Assembly (NCBI GenBank): GCA_017577565.1
Contig: PKRH01000008.1
Location: 1 to 46,532, forward strand
Length of the DNA stretch: 46,532 bases
Reading direction: 5' to 3'
DNA from: Thermoanaerobacterales bacterium
GTDB lineage: Bacteria; Actinomycetota; Acidimicrobiia; Acidimicrobiales; JACDCH01
A program made the position numbers and the translations under genes. The notes under the pieces are model-generated. The model was given only the letters and a program-made list of their open reading frames with translations. It had not been told where the DNA came from and did not search any database. Positions 32,588-41,606 of this stretch are shown here, piece after piece; position 1 is the stretch's first letter, and each line of letters starts with the position of its first letter.

Positions 32588-34204
32588 ATGGAGTTCAACC
32601 TGGCCGACCTGTTCGAGCACGCGGCCGACACCTGGCCGGACCGCGAGTACCTGGTGGCCAACGGCGAGCGGCGGACCTTCTCGGAGCTGGACGCGCGCGC
32701 CAACCGGCTGGCCCACCACCTCGCCGCCCACGGCATCGGCCCGGGCGACCACGTCGGCATCTACGGGCTCAACTCGGTCGAGTGGGTCGAGACCCTGTGG
32801 GCGGTCTTCAAGCTCCGGGCCGTCTGGATCAACATCAACTACCGCTACGTCGAGGACGAGCTCGCCTACCTGTTCTCCAACGCCCAGCTCAAGGCCCTCG
32901 TCCACGACGCCGAGTTCACGGACCGGGTCGACGGCGTCGTCGACCACCTGCCCGACCTGCAGCACCGCGTCGTCATCGGGGCCGACGGCGGCGACCTCCC
33001 CCCGGGGCCGGTCCCGGCGATCGGCTTCGAGCAGGCCATGGCCGACGGCTCGCCCGAGCGCGACTTCCCGCCCCGGTCCGGCGACGACCTCTACATCCTC
33101 TACACGGGCGGCACGACCGGCATGCCGAAGGGGGTCGTGTGGCGCCACGAGGACGTGCTCTTCGCCCTCGGCGGCGGCATCGACGTGCTGACGGGCGAGC
33201 GGGCCCAGCGCCCGGAGGACCTGGCCGAGCGGGGCAAGCGCATGGGCGGCCCGCTGACGTTCCTGCCCGTCGCCCCGCTCATGCACGGCGCCACCCAGTG
33301 GGCGGTCATGGGCCAGGGCTTCCTCGGCAACCGCATCGTCCTCATGGCCAAGTTCGACCCCCACGAGGTGTGGCGCCTGGTCGAGGCCGAGAAGGTCAAC
33401 TCGCTCATGATCACCGGCGACGCCATGGGCCGGCCGCTGGTCGAGGCGCTCGACGAGCCGCCCAGCTCGACGCGCGACCTGTCGTCGCTGATCTCGCTGT
33501 CGTCCACCGCGGCGGTGTTCTCGCCCTCGGTCAAGGACCAGTTCCTCGAGCGGTTCCCGAACCTGGTGATGACCGACGCCATCGGCTCGTCGGAGGGCGG
33601 CGCCAACGGCATCGTCATCGTGGAGAAGGGCCGCACGGCGATGCAGGGCGGCCCGACCGTGCGGCCGGTCGAGGGCACCGTCGTCCTCGACGACGACCTC
33701 CGGCCCGTCGAGCCGGGCTCGGGCGTCGTGGGCCGGGTCGCCCGCACCGGCGACATCCCGCTGCGCTACTTCAACGACCCGGTCAAGACCGCGGAGACCT
33801 TCGTCGAGGTCGACGGCACCCGCTACGTCATCCCCGGCGACATGGCCACGGTCGAGGCCGACGGGTCGATCACCCTGCTGGGCCGCGGGTCGCAGTCGAT
33901 CAACTCCGGCGGCGAGAAGATCTACCCGGAGGAGGTCGAGGCGGCGATCAAGTCGCACCCCGCCGTCTACGACGCCGTCGTGGTGGGCGTCCCCGACGAG
34001 CGCTGGGGGCAGCGGGTCGCCGCCGTCGTCCAGCCCCGGCCGGGGATGACGCCGACGCTCGAGTCGGTGCAGGAGCACTGCCGCAAGCGGATCGCCGGCT
34101 ACAAGGTGCCCCGGGAGCTGCACCTGGTCGAGGTGCTGCAGCGCTCGCCCAGCGGCAAGGCCGACTACCCGTGGGCCACGAAGGTGGCGCTCGGGCAGGC
34201 CTGA
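32588..34204 (+). CDS. fatty-acid-type acyl-CoA synthetase (AMP-binding enzyme)
   Basis: This 538-residue enzyme of the acyl-adenylate-forming family carries the P-loop LYTGGTTGMPKGV near 170-182. The adenine-binding region reads MTDAIGSSEGG, where most members have YGxTE. Y(V)IPGDMATVEADG carries the ribose-contacting Asp, and LLGRGSQSINSGGEKIYPEEVE is the hinge. The catalytic Lys is SPSGKADY near the end. It should activate a carboxylic acid to its CoA thioester via an acyl-AMP. It resembles FadD-type enzymes for fatty or steroid-derived acids, but chain preference is not visible. The ATG follows a G-rich site (GGGGGG). It is divergent from the TetR-P450 operon and may share its control. 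Confidence 0.92.
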   Translation: MEFNLADLFEHAADTWPDREYLVANGERRTFSELDARANRLAHHLAAHGIGPGDHVGIYGLNSVEWVETLWAVFKLRAVWININYRYVEDELAYLFSNAQLKALVHDAEFTDRVDGVVDHLPDLQHRVVIGADGGDLPPGPVPAIGFEQAMADGSPERDFPPRSGDDLYILYTGGTTGMPKGVVWRHEDVLFALGGGIDVLTGERAQRPEDLAERGKRMGGPLTFLPVAPLMHGATQWAVMGQGFLGNRIVLMAKFDPHEVWRLVEAEKVNSLMITGDAMGRPLVEALDEPPSSTRDLSSLISLSSTAAVFSPSVKDQFLERFPNLVMTDAIGSSEGGANGIVIVEKGRTAMQGGPTVRPVEGTVVLDDDLRPVEPGSGVVGRVARTGDIPLRYFNDPVKTAETFVEVDGTRYVIPGDMATVEADGSITLLGRGSQSINSGGEKIYPEEVEAAIKSHPAVYDAVVVGVPDERWGQRVAAVVQPRPGMTPTLESVQEHCRKRIAGYKVPRELHLVEVLQRSPSGKADYPWATKVALGQA

Positions 34205-34238
34205 GCGCGCCGCCCGCCACGGCGGCCACCCGGGACCG

Positions 34239-35534
34239 TCACCGGCCGAGCTGACGGGGGTCGCGGTCGGCGAGCACCCGGGTGGCGTCGAGCTCGGCCC
34301 GGTCGGCGGCCCGCACCCCGGCCGCCCAGCCCGCCCGGTCCCGCGCCGTCACCCGGGTCGTGCGGACGTCGGGGAACGCGGCCCGCAGCGCGGCCTCGGC
34401 CGCGTCGCGCCGCGCCTGGAGCAGCGGCACGAGGGCGCCGCCGCCGTCGCCCCGGCGGGCGACCTCGTCGCCGGCCGCCCGGGCGAGCCGCTCGGCGATG
34501 CGGCCGGCGAAGGCGACGAGGAACGACTGGCGGAACGAGCGCGTCGCCCCCGGCGATGCGGCGGGTGGGCGCTCGGCGACCATGGCCCGGGTGGCCTGCA
34601 CCAGCAGCGACGTGAACAGCAGCTCGACGGCGTCGAGGTCGGCCTCGTCGCCGAAGACCGTGGCGAACCACCACTGGCGCGTCCACACCGCCCGGCAGCG
34701 GTTGGCCTCGGCCACGGCGTCCAGCAGCAGGAAGCGGGCCCGGGCGTAGGGGTCGTCGATGCCGATGCGCCGGCCCGCGACCCGGGGCCCCGCCCCCCGG
34801 TGGGCGTCGAGGAGCGCCCGGTCGAGCGCGTGGCGGGTCATCAGCTGCTGGGCCTTGGCGGTGAGCGCCTCGGCCACGCCGGCGAAGGTGGTCGACTCGG
34901 CCTTGGCCAGCAGCGCCGTGACCTTGCGCAGCACCCGGGGGTCGACGCCCGGTGCCGCGTCGGCGCCGGCGCCCACCGGCCCGGGGCCCGGACCGGCGAC
35001 CGTCGCGCCCGGCCGGCCGGGGACCGGGCCCAGCAGCGGCAGCGGCGGCAGCGACCGCACCAACGCCGCCGTGGCCACCGCCACCTCGACGGCACGCCGC
35101 ACGCGGTCGCCGCCCCGCCCACCGCCGGCGGCCGCCACCACCCACCCCACGGCACCCGCGGACCGGCGCCGGTCGGCGCCGATGGCGTCGAGCTGCAGCC
35201 GCCACCGGGGCGGGAGGGCCCGCTCGGGGTGGCGCTGCGCCTCGCGCCCGATGGCCACCGCCGCCAGCCGCGCGTGCCGCCGGCCGGCCCGGCGCTCGAC
35301 GACGCGGTGCAGGTCGGCCGGCTGCCAGCCCCGGCGCCAGGCGCCGGCCACGCCCTCGACCAGCACGCGGCCCAGCGCCCGGTCGACCTCGAGGGCGCCG
35401 TCGCCGGCGGCGCCCCGGCGCACGAGCGCGTCGAGGTGCGACGAGGCGGCGCCGGCGACCGCCGCGGCCACCGCGGCCTCGACGAGCGTGTCGGTGGCGG
35501 CCCCACCGGCGTCGGCGGACGGGCCCTGCTGCAT
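34239..35534 (-). CDS. DUF2786 domain protein
   Basis: This 431-residue protein has an Ala/Arg-rich N-terminal half with few features and a DUF2786 segment near 220-262 (VLRKVTALLAKAESTTFAGVAEALTAKAQQLMTRHALDRALL). A helical C-terminal half contains FLLLDAVAEANRC, W-rich VWTRQWWFATVFG and LLFTSLLVQATRAM, a region typical of actinobacterial DUF2786 proteins. No catalytic role is established for the family. ATG 35534 is chosen because GGGAGGATCG lies about 8 bases upstream and the 23 extra residues of the longer frame run into a palindromic promoter. It has a LexA-like palindrome upstream, so damage-inducible expression is worth testing. It converges with the acyl-CoA synthetase. Confidence 0.82.
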   Translation of the reverse strand: MQQGPSADAGGAATDTLVEAAVAAAVAGAASSHLDALVRRGAAGDGALEVDRALGRVLVEGVAGAWRRGWQPADLHRVVERRAGRRHARLAAVAIGREAQRHPERALPPRWRLQLDAIGADRRRSAGAVGWVVAAAGGGRGGDRVRRAVEVAVATAALVRSLPPLPLLGPVPGRPGATVAGPGPGPVGAGADAAPGVDPRVLRKVTALLAKAESTTFAGVAEALTAKAQQLMTRHALDRALLDAHRGAGPRVAGRRIGIDDPYARARFLLLDAVAEANRCRAVWTRQWWFATVFGDEADLDAVELLFTSLLVQATRAMVAERPPAASPGATRSFRQSFLVAFAGRIAERLARAAGDEVARRGDGGGALVPLLQARRDAAEAALRAAFPDVRTTRVTARDRAGWAAGVRAADRAELDATRVLADRDPRQLGR

Positions 35535-35583
35535 CGTGCGATCCTCCCTCGTGGCGGCGACCCGGCGGGGGACGCCCCGCGGC

Positions 35584-35603
35584 GTGCGAACGAGCGTACG
35601 CAC
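35584..35603. promoter_or_regulatory. LexA-like palindrome upstream of the DUF2786 gene
   Basis: GTGCGAACGAGCGTACGCAC is an inverted repeat at 16 of 20 positions. Its core CGAACGAGCGTACG differs by one base from the actinobacterial LexA box CGAACRNRYGTTYG. Read leftward it contains TACGCT, a possible -10 box, about 55 bases before the ATG. Confidence 0.4.
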
Positions 35604-35716
35604 CCGGTGCGACGGTCAGGGGCCGGCGCGCCACGCGAGGTGTGGCCGAGGCGACGCCGCTGGGGCAGAATTCGGCAGCCCGAACCGGCGGAGCCGGCGC
35701 GACCACACAGGTAGCC

Positions 35717-36037
35717 ATGCCTCAGGCCTTCCACACCGACGTGGCACGGAGCTCGGAGGAGCTCGTCGTGCGCGTGTCGGGCGAGCTCGACATCACCGTC
35801 CGCGCCGCGCTCGTCGAGGAGGTCGGCGCCGCGCTGCGCGACGGGCCGCCCCCGCCCCGCCTCGCCCTCGACCTCGGCGGCGTGACCTTCTGCGACTCGA
35901 GCGGCCTCGGCGCCCTGCTCGACATCCGGCGCCTCGCCGACGAGGCCGGCGTCCCCATGGTCCTGCGCGAGGTCCCCGCCCAGGTGGCCCGGCTCCTGGA
36001 CCTGACCGACGTCGACGCGTGGCTGTCGCGCGAATGA
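35717..36037 (+). CDS. STAS-domain anti-sigma factor antagonist
   Basis: This 106-residue STAS protein is of the SpoIIAA/RsbV type. Strand-helix order is normal, with VSGELDITVRAALVEEV and the phosphorylation loop FCDSSGLGALLDI (58-70), in which one of the two serines is the usual phosphorylation site. In partner switching the unphosphorylated form binds and removes an RsbW-like kinase from its sigma factor. Its last four bases overlap the start of the SpoIIE phosphatase gene (ATGA), the enzyme expected to dephosphorylate it. There is only a weak AGGT before the ATG. Which sigma factor is affected is unknown; no SigB-type sigma is in the window. Confidence 0.88.
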   Translation: MPQAFHTDVARSSEELVVRVSGELDITVRAALVEEVGAALRDGPPPPRLALDLGGVTFCDSSGLGALLDIRRLADEAGVPMVLREVPAQVARLLDLTDVDAWLSRE

Positions 36038-39000
36038 CCTCCCCGGGCCGCGGCGCCACCATCGGCGGACCCGGCGCCCCGGCACCGGCCCCGGCCTGGC
36101 CCCGGTACGCGGCCGCGGCGCTCGTGCTGGTCCTCGGCGTCGCCGTCGCGGTGGGGCTGCACCGCGCCGCGCTCGACCAGGCGGCCGAGCGGGAGGCCCT
36201 CGTCGCCGACCAGACCGCCAACGTCGTCACCGCCACCCTCGAGCAGCTGCCGGCCACCGTCGCGGGCGCGCACAGCCTCGTCGGACCCGACGGCGAGGTC
36301 GACCTCGACGCCTTCGCCACCTACGCCGAGGCGGCCATCGAGTCGTCGCCCTTCCGGGCCCTGGCCGTCGTGCTGGAGGTCCCGGCCGACCAGCGGCCGG
36401 CGCTCGAGCGCGAGCTCGGCGGGCCGATCCGGGAGGAGGTCGACGGGCCGCCGGCCGAGCGCCGGGACCGGCACCTGGTGGTGCGGGCGGTGTCGCCGCC
36501 GGACCTGGAGACGACCGCCTCCCTGGTCGGTGTCGACCTCACCGGTGACGGCGTCCGCCGGGCCACGATGCTGGCGGCCCGCGACTCGGGCGACACCGCG
36601 GTGAGCGGCATCATCTCGGCCGTCCCGTCCGGTGAGCCGGCCGTCTTCGTCGCCCACCCGCTGTACCGCACGGGCCGGCCGCCCGGCACCGTGGTCGACC
36701 GGCGCGCGGCGATCGTGGGCTACGTCACCTCCGGCCTCGTGGGCACCGGCGTGCTCGACGCGGTCGAGCGGAACGTGGGCGACCCGGTCGGCATCCGCAT
36801 CGACGACCCCGACAGCGGGCGGACGCTCGCCGAGTCGGACCCCGCCCCCGGCAGCGGTGTCACCGTGCGGCGCCGCGTCGCCGGCCGGGAGTGGCTCGTC
36901 ACCGTCGACGACCGCCAGTCGGTCTCGCTCGCCGGGCCGGCGGTGACCGTCGCCGGGTCCGCCGCGCTGGCCGTGGCGCTGGCGCTGCTCGGGCGGCGGG
37001 CCCAGCGCCACCGGCGCGACGTCACCCGGCACGTCGAGCTGCTCGAGGGCATCGCCTCGCTCGGCCGGTCGCTGGCGGCCGCCGGATCGGTCGACGACCT
37101 GGCCGCCGTCGTGCGGGCGGAGGTGCCCGCGGCGCTCGGCGCCCGGTGGGCGGAGCTGGAGCTGCCCGGCACCACCGCCCCGACCCGCTCGGCGCCGCCG
37201 GGCGCCCCGGACGGCGACGAGCCGTCGCCCGAGGCGCGCGAGGTCGTGATCCGGCGGGAGGTCGGGTCGTCGCCCGACGGGGACGGCGCCGCGCTGACCG
37301 TCGCCTGGCCGGCCGGCGCCCCGCCCGACGAGCTGACCCTCGCCGGCCTGACCACCGTCACCGAGATGTGCGCCCAGACGCTGGCCCGGGCCCGGCTGAG
37401 CGACCGCGCCCGGTCGGACGCCGTGTCCAGCCGGCTGCTCGCCGGCCTGGCCGAGGCGGCCGCCACCGCGGCCACCACGGACCAGGTCGCCCGGACGCTG
37501 GCCGGGCGGGCGGCCGACGTCCCCGGCGCCACCTCCGCCGACATCGCGCTGCTGTCCGACGACGGCGCCGCGCTGCGGGTCGTCCACGGCGACGAGGACG
37601 TCCCCGACGACCACCTCACCGTGCGCCCGCCCGACCGCCGGTGGCCGGTCGTCGCCGCCCTGCTCGACGACGCGCCGGTGCTGCTCGGCGACCTCGACGC
37701 CGTGGCCGCCCGCTTCCCCGAGCACGAGCAGCTCATGCGGGCGCACGGCCTGGCGGCCCTCGCCTGCCTGCCCCTCCACGACGAGGACGGCCGGTCCCTC
37801 GGCGTGCTCAGCCTGGCGTGGGACGCGCCCCGCCGCTTCACCGCCGAGCTGGTCGACGACCTGCGCATCACCGCCGACATCTGCGCCTCGAGCCTCCAGC
37901 GAGCCCGCCAGACCGACCGCGACCACGCCCGGTCCTCGGCCCTGGCCACCCTGGCCGGCCTCCTGTCGGCGGCCCGCACCTTCGACGACGTCGGCCGCAC
38001 GATCATCGCCGAGGCGACGCCGGTGCTGGACGCCGACCTGGCCATGGTCGGCGTCGTCGAGGGCGAGGACCTCCACCTGCTGCTCCCCGACTCGCCGGCC
38101 GTGCGGGCGGCGCTGCGCGAGCCGGTCGTGCCGCTGGACAGCGACTTCCCCGCCCTCCTCGCCATCCGGCGCCGGGAGCTGGTCACCTTCCCGTCCACCG
38201 CCGCCGTCCCCGACCGCGAGCTGGCCGCCGCCCTCGACCACGCCGGGGTGCGGGCCGGCGCCTGCGCCCCGCTGCTGGCCTCCGACGGCGAGCCGGTCGG
38301 CGTGCTCGTCGTGCTGTGGCGCCACCCGCCCCGCTTCGACGAGGCGCTCGCCGAGCGGGTGCGGGTCGTCGCCGAGCTGTGTGCCCAGTCGGCGGAGCGG
38401 TCGCGGCTGTTCGACGCCGAGCACCAGGTCCGCAGCGACCTGGAGCGCTCGGTCGTCGTCCGCCTGCCGGAGGTGGAGGGCCTCGACGTGGCCGCCCGCT
38501 ACCGCCCCGCCGCGCCGTCGGTCGGCATGGGCGGCGACTGGTACGACGCGCTGACGCTGCCGGGCGGGCGGCTGTGCCTCGTCGTCGGCGACGTGACCGG
38601 CCACGGCGTGCCGGCCGTCGCCAAGATGACCCAGGTGCGCACGGTCGTGCACACGCTGGCCGCCGGCGGCACCCCGCTGCCCGACATCCTCGTGCGCACC
38701 TCCGAGGTCATGGTGCGCGACGACCTCGGCTACGCGACGGTGCTCATCGCCGTCGTCGACCCCCGCGCCGGGACGCTCAGCTACGTGACCGCCGGCCACC
38801 TGCCGCCGCTCGTCCGCCGGCCGGGCGGCTCGGTCGACATCCTCACCGGCGGTCGCCACTCGGTGCTCGGCATCGAGCTGACGCCGCGGCCGCCGGGCTT
38901 CCTGCCCTTCCCCGCCGGCTCGACGCTGGTCATCTACACCGACGGGCTGATCGAGCGGCGCGACACCGCCATCGACGTGTCGGTGGCGACGCTGGCCGAC

Positions 39001-39123
39001 ACGCTGCGAGCCACCGCGGCGACGACGGCCGAGGAGCTGGCCGACGAGCTCCTCGACCACCGCGGGCCCAACGACGTCGCCTCCGACGACGTCGCCCTGG
39101 TCGTCGCCCGCCACCTCCCCTGA
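36034..39123 (+). CDS. CHASE-GAF(x3)-SpoIIE serine phosphatase
   Basis: This 1029-residue membrane sensor phosphatase begins with a short cytoplasmic tail and a transmembrane helix at about 23-43. An extracellular CHASE-like domain covers about 60-280, including SSPFRALAVVLEVPADQR and VGVDLTGDGVRRATMLAARDSG. A second helix lies at about 297-317. Three consecutive GAF-like domains follow at about 325-460, 470-625 and 645-790. The SpoIIE/PP2C phosphatase is at about 815-1028, with metal-binding motifs GMGGDWYDA, VVGDVTGHG, YVTAGHLPPL, YTDGLIERRD and DDVALVVAR. It should sense an external small ligand and dephosphorylate the STAS protein encoded immediately upstream with overlapping codons. CHASE joined to a GAF-PP2C phosphatase, rather than to a kinase, is less common. 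The ATG overlaps the previous stop. Confidence 0.9.
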   Translation: MTSPGRGATIGGPGAPAPAPAWPRYAAAALVLVLGVAVAVGLHRAALDQAAEREALVADQTANVVTATLEQLPATVAGAHSLVGPDGEVDLDAFATYAEAAIESSPFRALAVVLEVPADQRPALERELGGPIREEVDGPPAERRDRHLVVRAVSPPDLETTASLVGVDLTGDGVRRATMLAARDSGDTAVSGIISAVPSGEPAVFVAHPLYRTGRPPGTVVDRRAAIVGYVTSGLVGTGVLDAVERNVGDPVGIRIDDPDSGRTLAESDPAPGSGVTVRRRVAGREWLVTVDDRQSVSLAGPAVTVAGSAALAVALALLGRRAQRHRRDVTRHVELLEGIASLGRSLAAAGSVDDLAAVVRAEVPAALGARWAELELPGTTAPTRSAPPGAPDGDEPSPEAREVVIRREVGSSPDGDGAALTVAWPAGAPPDELTLAGLTTVTEMCAQTLARARLSDRARSDAVSSRLLAGLAEAAATAATTDQVARTLAGRAADVPGATSADIALLSDDGAALRVVHGDEDVPDDHLTVRPPDRRWPVVAALLDDAPVLLGDLDAVAARFPEHEQLMRAHGLAALACLPLHDEDGRSLGVLSLAWDAPRRFTAELVDDLRITADICASSLQRARQTDRDHARSSALATLAGLLSAARTFDDVGRTIIAEATPVLDADLAMVGVVEGEDLHLLLPDSPAVRAALREPVVPLDSDFPALLAIRRRELVTFPSTAAVPDRELAAALDHAGVRAGACAPLLASDGEPVGVLVVLWRHPPRFDEALAERVRVVAELCAQSAERSRLFDAEHQVRSDLERSVVVRLPEVEGLDVAARYRPAAPSVGMGGDWYDALTLPGGRLCLVVGDVTGHGVPAVAKMTQVRTVVHTLAAGGTPLPDILVRTSEVMVRDDLGYATVLIAVVDPRAGTLSYVTAGHLPPLVRRPGGSVDILTGGRHSVLGIELTPRPPGFLPFPAGSTLVIYTDGLIERRDTAIDVSVATLADTLRATAATTAEELADELLDHRGPNDVASDDVALVVARHLP

Positions 39124-39166
39124 CGGGCTCGGCCGCGGTGGCCGGACGCCCGCGGGCCCGGCCCGC

Positions 39167-40291
39167 TCAGCCGTCGAGCCGGCGGCGGACGGCCTCCAGC
39201 GCGCCCAGGTCGTCGATGGCGGCGGCGCTGCGGCGCCACATGGCCCGGAACATCGCGTCGCCCCGCTCGGTCACCCCGGCGGTCAGCCGGCCCAGCAGCA
39301 CGATGAGCGGCGCGTGCAGCAGCCCGAGCCGGTAGTCCTCCCGGCAGGCGTCGAGGTCGTAGCCGTCGACGCCCTGGGCGACGAGCGCCCCGTGGTAGGC
39401 GGCCACGAGGTCGTCCTCGTGCCGGCGGCGGTCCTCGACCTCCAGGCAGGTGGCGAGGAAGAAGGCGAGGTCGCGGCCCGGGGGCCCCATCGAGGCGGTC
39501 TGCCAGTCGACCGCGGCCACCCCGGGGCCGCCGTCGGCCGGGAACAGCAGGTTGTCCAGCCGGTAGTCGCCGTGGAGGACGGCGACGACGTCGCCGGTGT
39601 CGAGCATCCACCGGGCCAGCAGCTCGCGGCAGGCGGCGAGCAGGTCGGCCTCGAGCGGCTCGAGCTCGTCGGCGAACCGCTCGGCGAACTGGTCGGCGGC
39701 GACACCGATGACCGACCCCATGACCTCGGCGGTGACCGCCGGGTCGGAGCGCAGCCACGGCCGGGTCGCGAGCTCGGCGTCGCACCAGGTCGGCGCGTGG
39801 AGCCCGGCCAGGTTGACGAGGGCGTCGGCCGCCTGGTCGGCGGTGCAGCCGGCGAGCTGGTCGCCGGGCCGGGCGTCCGCCATGTCCTCGAGCACCAGCG
39901 TGAACCGGGGGGCGCCGTCCTCGACGGCCGCGTAGGCGCAGCGGGGGACCCGGGCCGCGACCCGGTCGGCGAGCTCGCGGTAGAAGGCGACCTCCTTGGC
40001 GTAGGCCATGGCGGCCATGGGCGAGTCGACGCCCGGCCGGGCGAACTTGACGACGACCGTCCGCTCGCCGCCGCCGGCCAGGGCGAGGCGGGCCCGCACC
40101 GTCGAGGCCATCTGGCCGGTCCCGACCGGCTCGGTGGTGGCGCCCACGACGTCGGGCGGGTCGGGCTCGCCGGCCAGCGCGGCCGCGAACCACGCCGGCG
40201 TGAGCTGCGCCGGGTCGTCGACGACCTCGGGGTCGGGGCGGCCGGCGCCCCGAGGCCCGCCGGCCGTCGCCGGCACCGTCGTGTCGCTCAT
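39167..40291 (-). CDS. aminoglycoside-phosphotransferase-fold protein
   Basis: This 374-residue kinase-fold protein has VVVKFARPG with the ATP-contacting Lys near 76, the Brenner motif VLHGDYRLDNLLF (catalytic Asp and metal-binding Asn) near 247-259, and AAVDWQTASMGPPGRDLAFFL as the second metal-binding segment. The family includes antibiotic kinases, but in actinobacteria many copies lie near acyl-CoA dehydrogenases and P450s and are thought to phosphorylate hydroxyacyl or other metabolites. The ATG follows GAGGGGAG. It is divergent from a cytochrome P450 over a 117-base region with an inverted repeat, which favours a catabolic over a resistance role (inference). Confidence 0.87.
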   Translation of the reverse strand: MSDTTVPATAGGPRGAGRPDPEVVDDPAQLTPAWFAAALAGEPDPPDVVGATTEPVGTGQMASTVRARLALAGGGERTVVVKFARPGVDSPMAAMAYAKEVAFYRELADRVAARVPRCAYAAVEDGAPRFTLVLEDMADARPGDQLAGCTADQAADALVNLAGLHAPTWCDAELATRPWLRSDPAVTAEVMGSVIGVAADQFAERFADELEPLEADLLAACRELLARWMLDTGDVVAVLHGDYRLDNLLFPADGGPGVAAVDWQTASMGPPGRDLAFFLATCLEVEDRRRHEDDLVAAYHGALVAQGVDGYDLDACREDYRLGLLHAPLIVLLGRLTAGVTERGDAMFRAMWRRSAAAIDDLGALEAVRRRLDG

Positions 40292-40360
40292 GGTCTCCCC
40301 TCCTCGACCGGGGTCCCCGCGGCCCGCCACCCACGCCGGCCGCGCCCGCGCTCGCTCGCG

Positions 40361-40378
40361 AGAACCCTGTTCTAACCT
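40361..40378. promoter_or_regulatory. operator-like repeat on the P450 promoter
   Basis: AGAAC-CCT-GTTCT (40361-40373) is a perfect 5-base inverted repeat with a 3-base centre. TAACCT (40373-40378) is a likely rightward -10 box starting at its last base, about 30 bases before the P450 ATG. The half-sites equal those of the KstR-like site at 26336, but the centre is one base longer. Confidence 0.5.
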
Positions 40379-40408
40379 GCGGGGCACGGACGCTGCACGA
40401 GGGGGGCC

Positions 40409-41596
40409 ATGCAGACGCGCGAGATCGACCTGCTGGACGGCGACTTCTACGTCGGCGACCCGTACCCCACGTACGCGTGGATGCGGGAGAACGCCCCGGT
40501 CTACTGGGACGCCACCAACGAGCTGTGGGGCGTCTCGCGCTACGACGACGTCGTCGACGTCGAGCGGCGCAAGGACGTCTTCATCAACTCGGACACGAAG
40601 AAGGGCGGCTACCGGCCCAACATCCCCGCCGACCCCTCGATCATCGGCCTCGACGACCCGCTCCACAACCGCCGGCGGGGCCTCGTGTCGCGGCGGTTCA
40701 CGCCCCGGGCCGTCGCCGCCCGCGAGGACCACGTGCGCCGGACGGTGCGGGAGCTGATCGACGCCGTGGAGCGCAAGGGCGGCACGGCGGAGATCGTGGG
40801 CGAGCTCGCCGCCCCGCTGCCGGCGATGACGATCGCCTGGCTGCTGGGCTTCCCCCGCGAGCGCTGGCCCGAGCTGAAGGACTGGTCGGAGCGCACCATC
40901 GCCCTGGGCGGCGGTCCCCGCTACATCAACGAGGACGGCGTGGCGGCGGCGATGGAGTTCGCCGCCGCGGCCCAGGAGCTCTACGAGGAGAAGCGGCGCT
41001 GCCCGGCCGACGACATCATGACGGTCTGGACGCGGGCCAGCATCGACGGCGAGCCCCTGTCGGTCGACGCCGTCATCTCCGACTGCCTGCTCCTGCTCGA
41101 CGGCGGCGCCGAGACCACCCGGACGGTCATCGCCCGCACGATCCTCGCCCTCATCGACCACCCCGACCAGTGGGCCCTGCTCAAGCAGGGCGCCGACATG
41201 GGGGTCGCGACCGAGGAGTTCATCCGCTGGGTCACGCCGATCCACAACATGTGCCGGGTGGCGACGGAGGACACCGAGGTCGGCGGCCAGCCGATCGAGG
41301 CCGGCCAGCAGCTCGTGCTGATGTACAGCTCGGCCAACCGCGACCCGGCCCACTTCGAGGACCCGGAGCGCTTCGACGTCACCCGGCAGCCGAACAACCA
41401 CATCGCCTTCGGGTTCGGCACCCACTTCTGCCTGGGGGCGGCGCTGGCCCGCCAGGAGATCCGGCTGTTCTTCACCGAGCTGGTGCGGCGGGTGCGCTCG
41501 ATGCGGCTGGTCCCGGGCACCGAGGTCGTCGAGATGCCGAACGCGTTCGTCTACGGGCTGCGCTCGGCCCACGTCGAGTTCGAGTTCGAGCGCTGA
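40409..41596 (+). CDS. cytochrome P450
   Basis: This 395-residue soluble P450 has I-helix LLDGGAETTRTVI, ExxR within EEFIRW, and heme loop FGFGTHFCLGAALARQEI. All key residues are present. It is clearly distinct from the P450 at 30635-31840. The ATG is preceded by GAGGGGGG. It is divergent from the phosphotransferase gene, and an inverted repeat overlaps its probable -10 box. It converges with a fumarylacetoacetate-hydrolase-family gene 10 bases away. Likely substrates are hydrophobic (terpenoid, fatty acid or steroid), which is inference. Confidence 0.92.
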   Translation: MQTREIDLLDGDFYVGDPYPTYAWMRENAPVYWDATNELWGVSRYDDVVDVERRKDVFINSDTKKGGYRPNIPADPSIIGLDDPLHNRRRGLVSRRFTPRAVAAREDHVRRTVRELIDAVERKGGTAEIVGELAAPLPAMTIAWLLGFPRERWPELKDWSERTIALGGGPRYINEDGVAAAMEFAAAAQELYEEKRRCPADDIMTVWTRASIDGEPLSVDAVISDCLLLLDGGAETTRTVIARTILALIDHPDQWALLKQGADMGVATEEFIRWVTPIHNMCRVATEDTEVGGQPIEAGQQLVLMYSSANRDPAHFEDPERFDVTRQPNNHIAFGFGTHFCLGAALARQEIRLFFTELVRRVRSMRLVPGTEVVEMPNAFVYGLRSAHVEFEFER

Positions 41597-41606
41597 CCCG
41601 CCGGCC

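Noticed and set aside
39167..40291. Antibiotic-resistance aminoglycoside kinase
   Set aside because: Only the general kinase fold is shared. The divergent P450 and surrounding catabolic genes favour a metabolic role.
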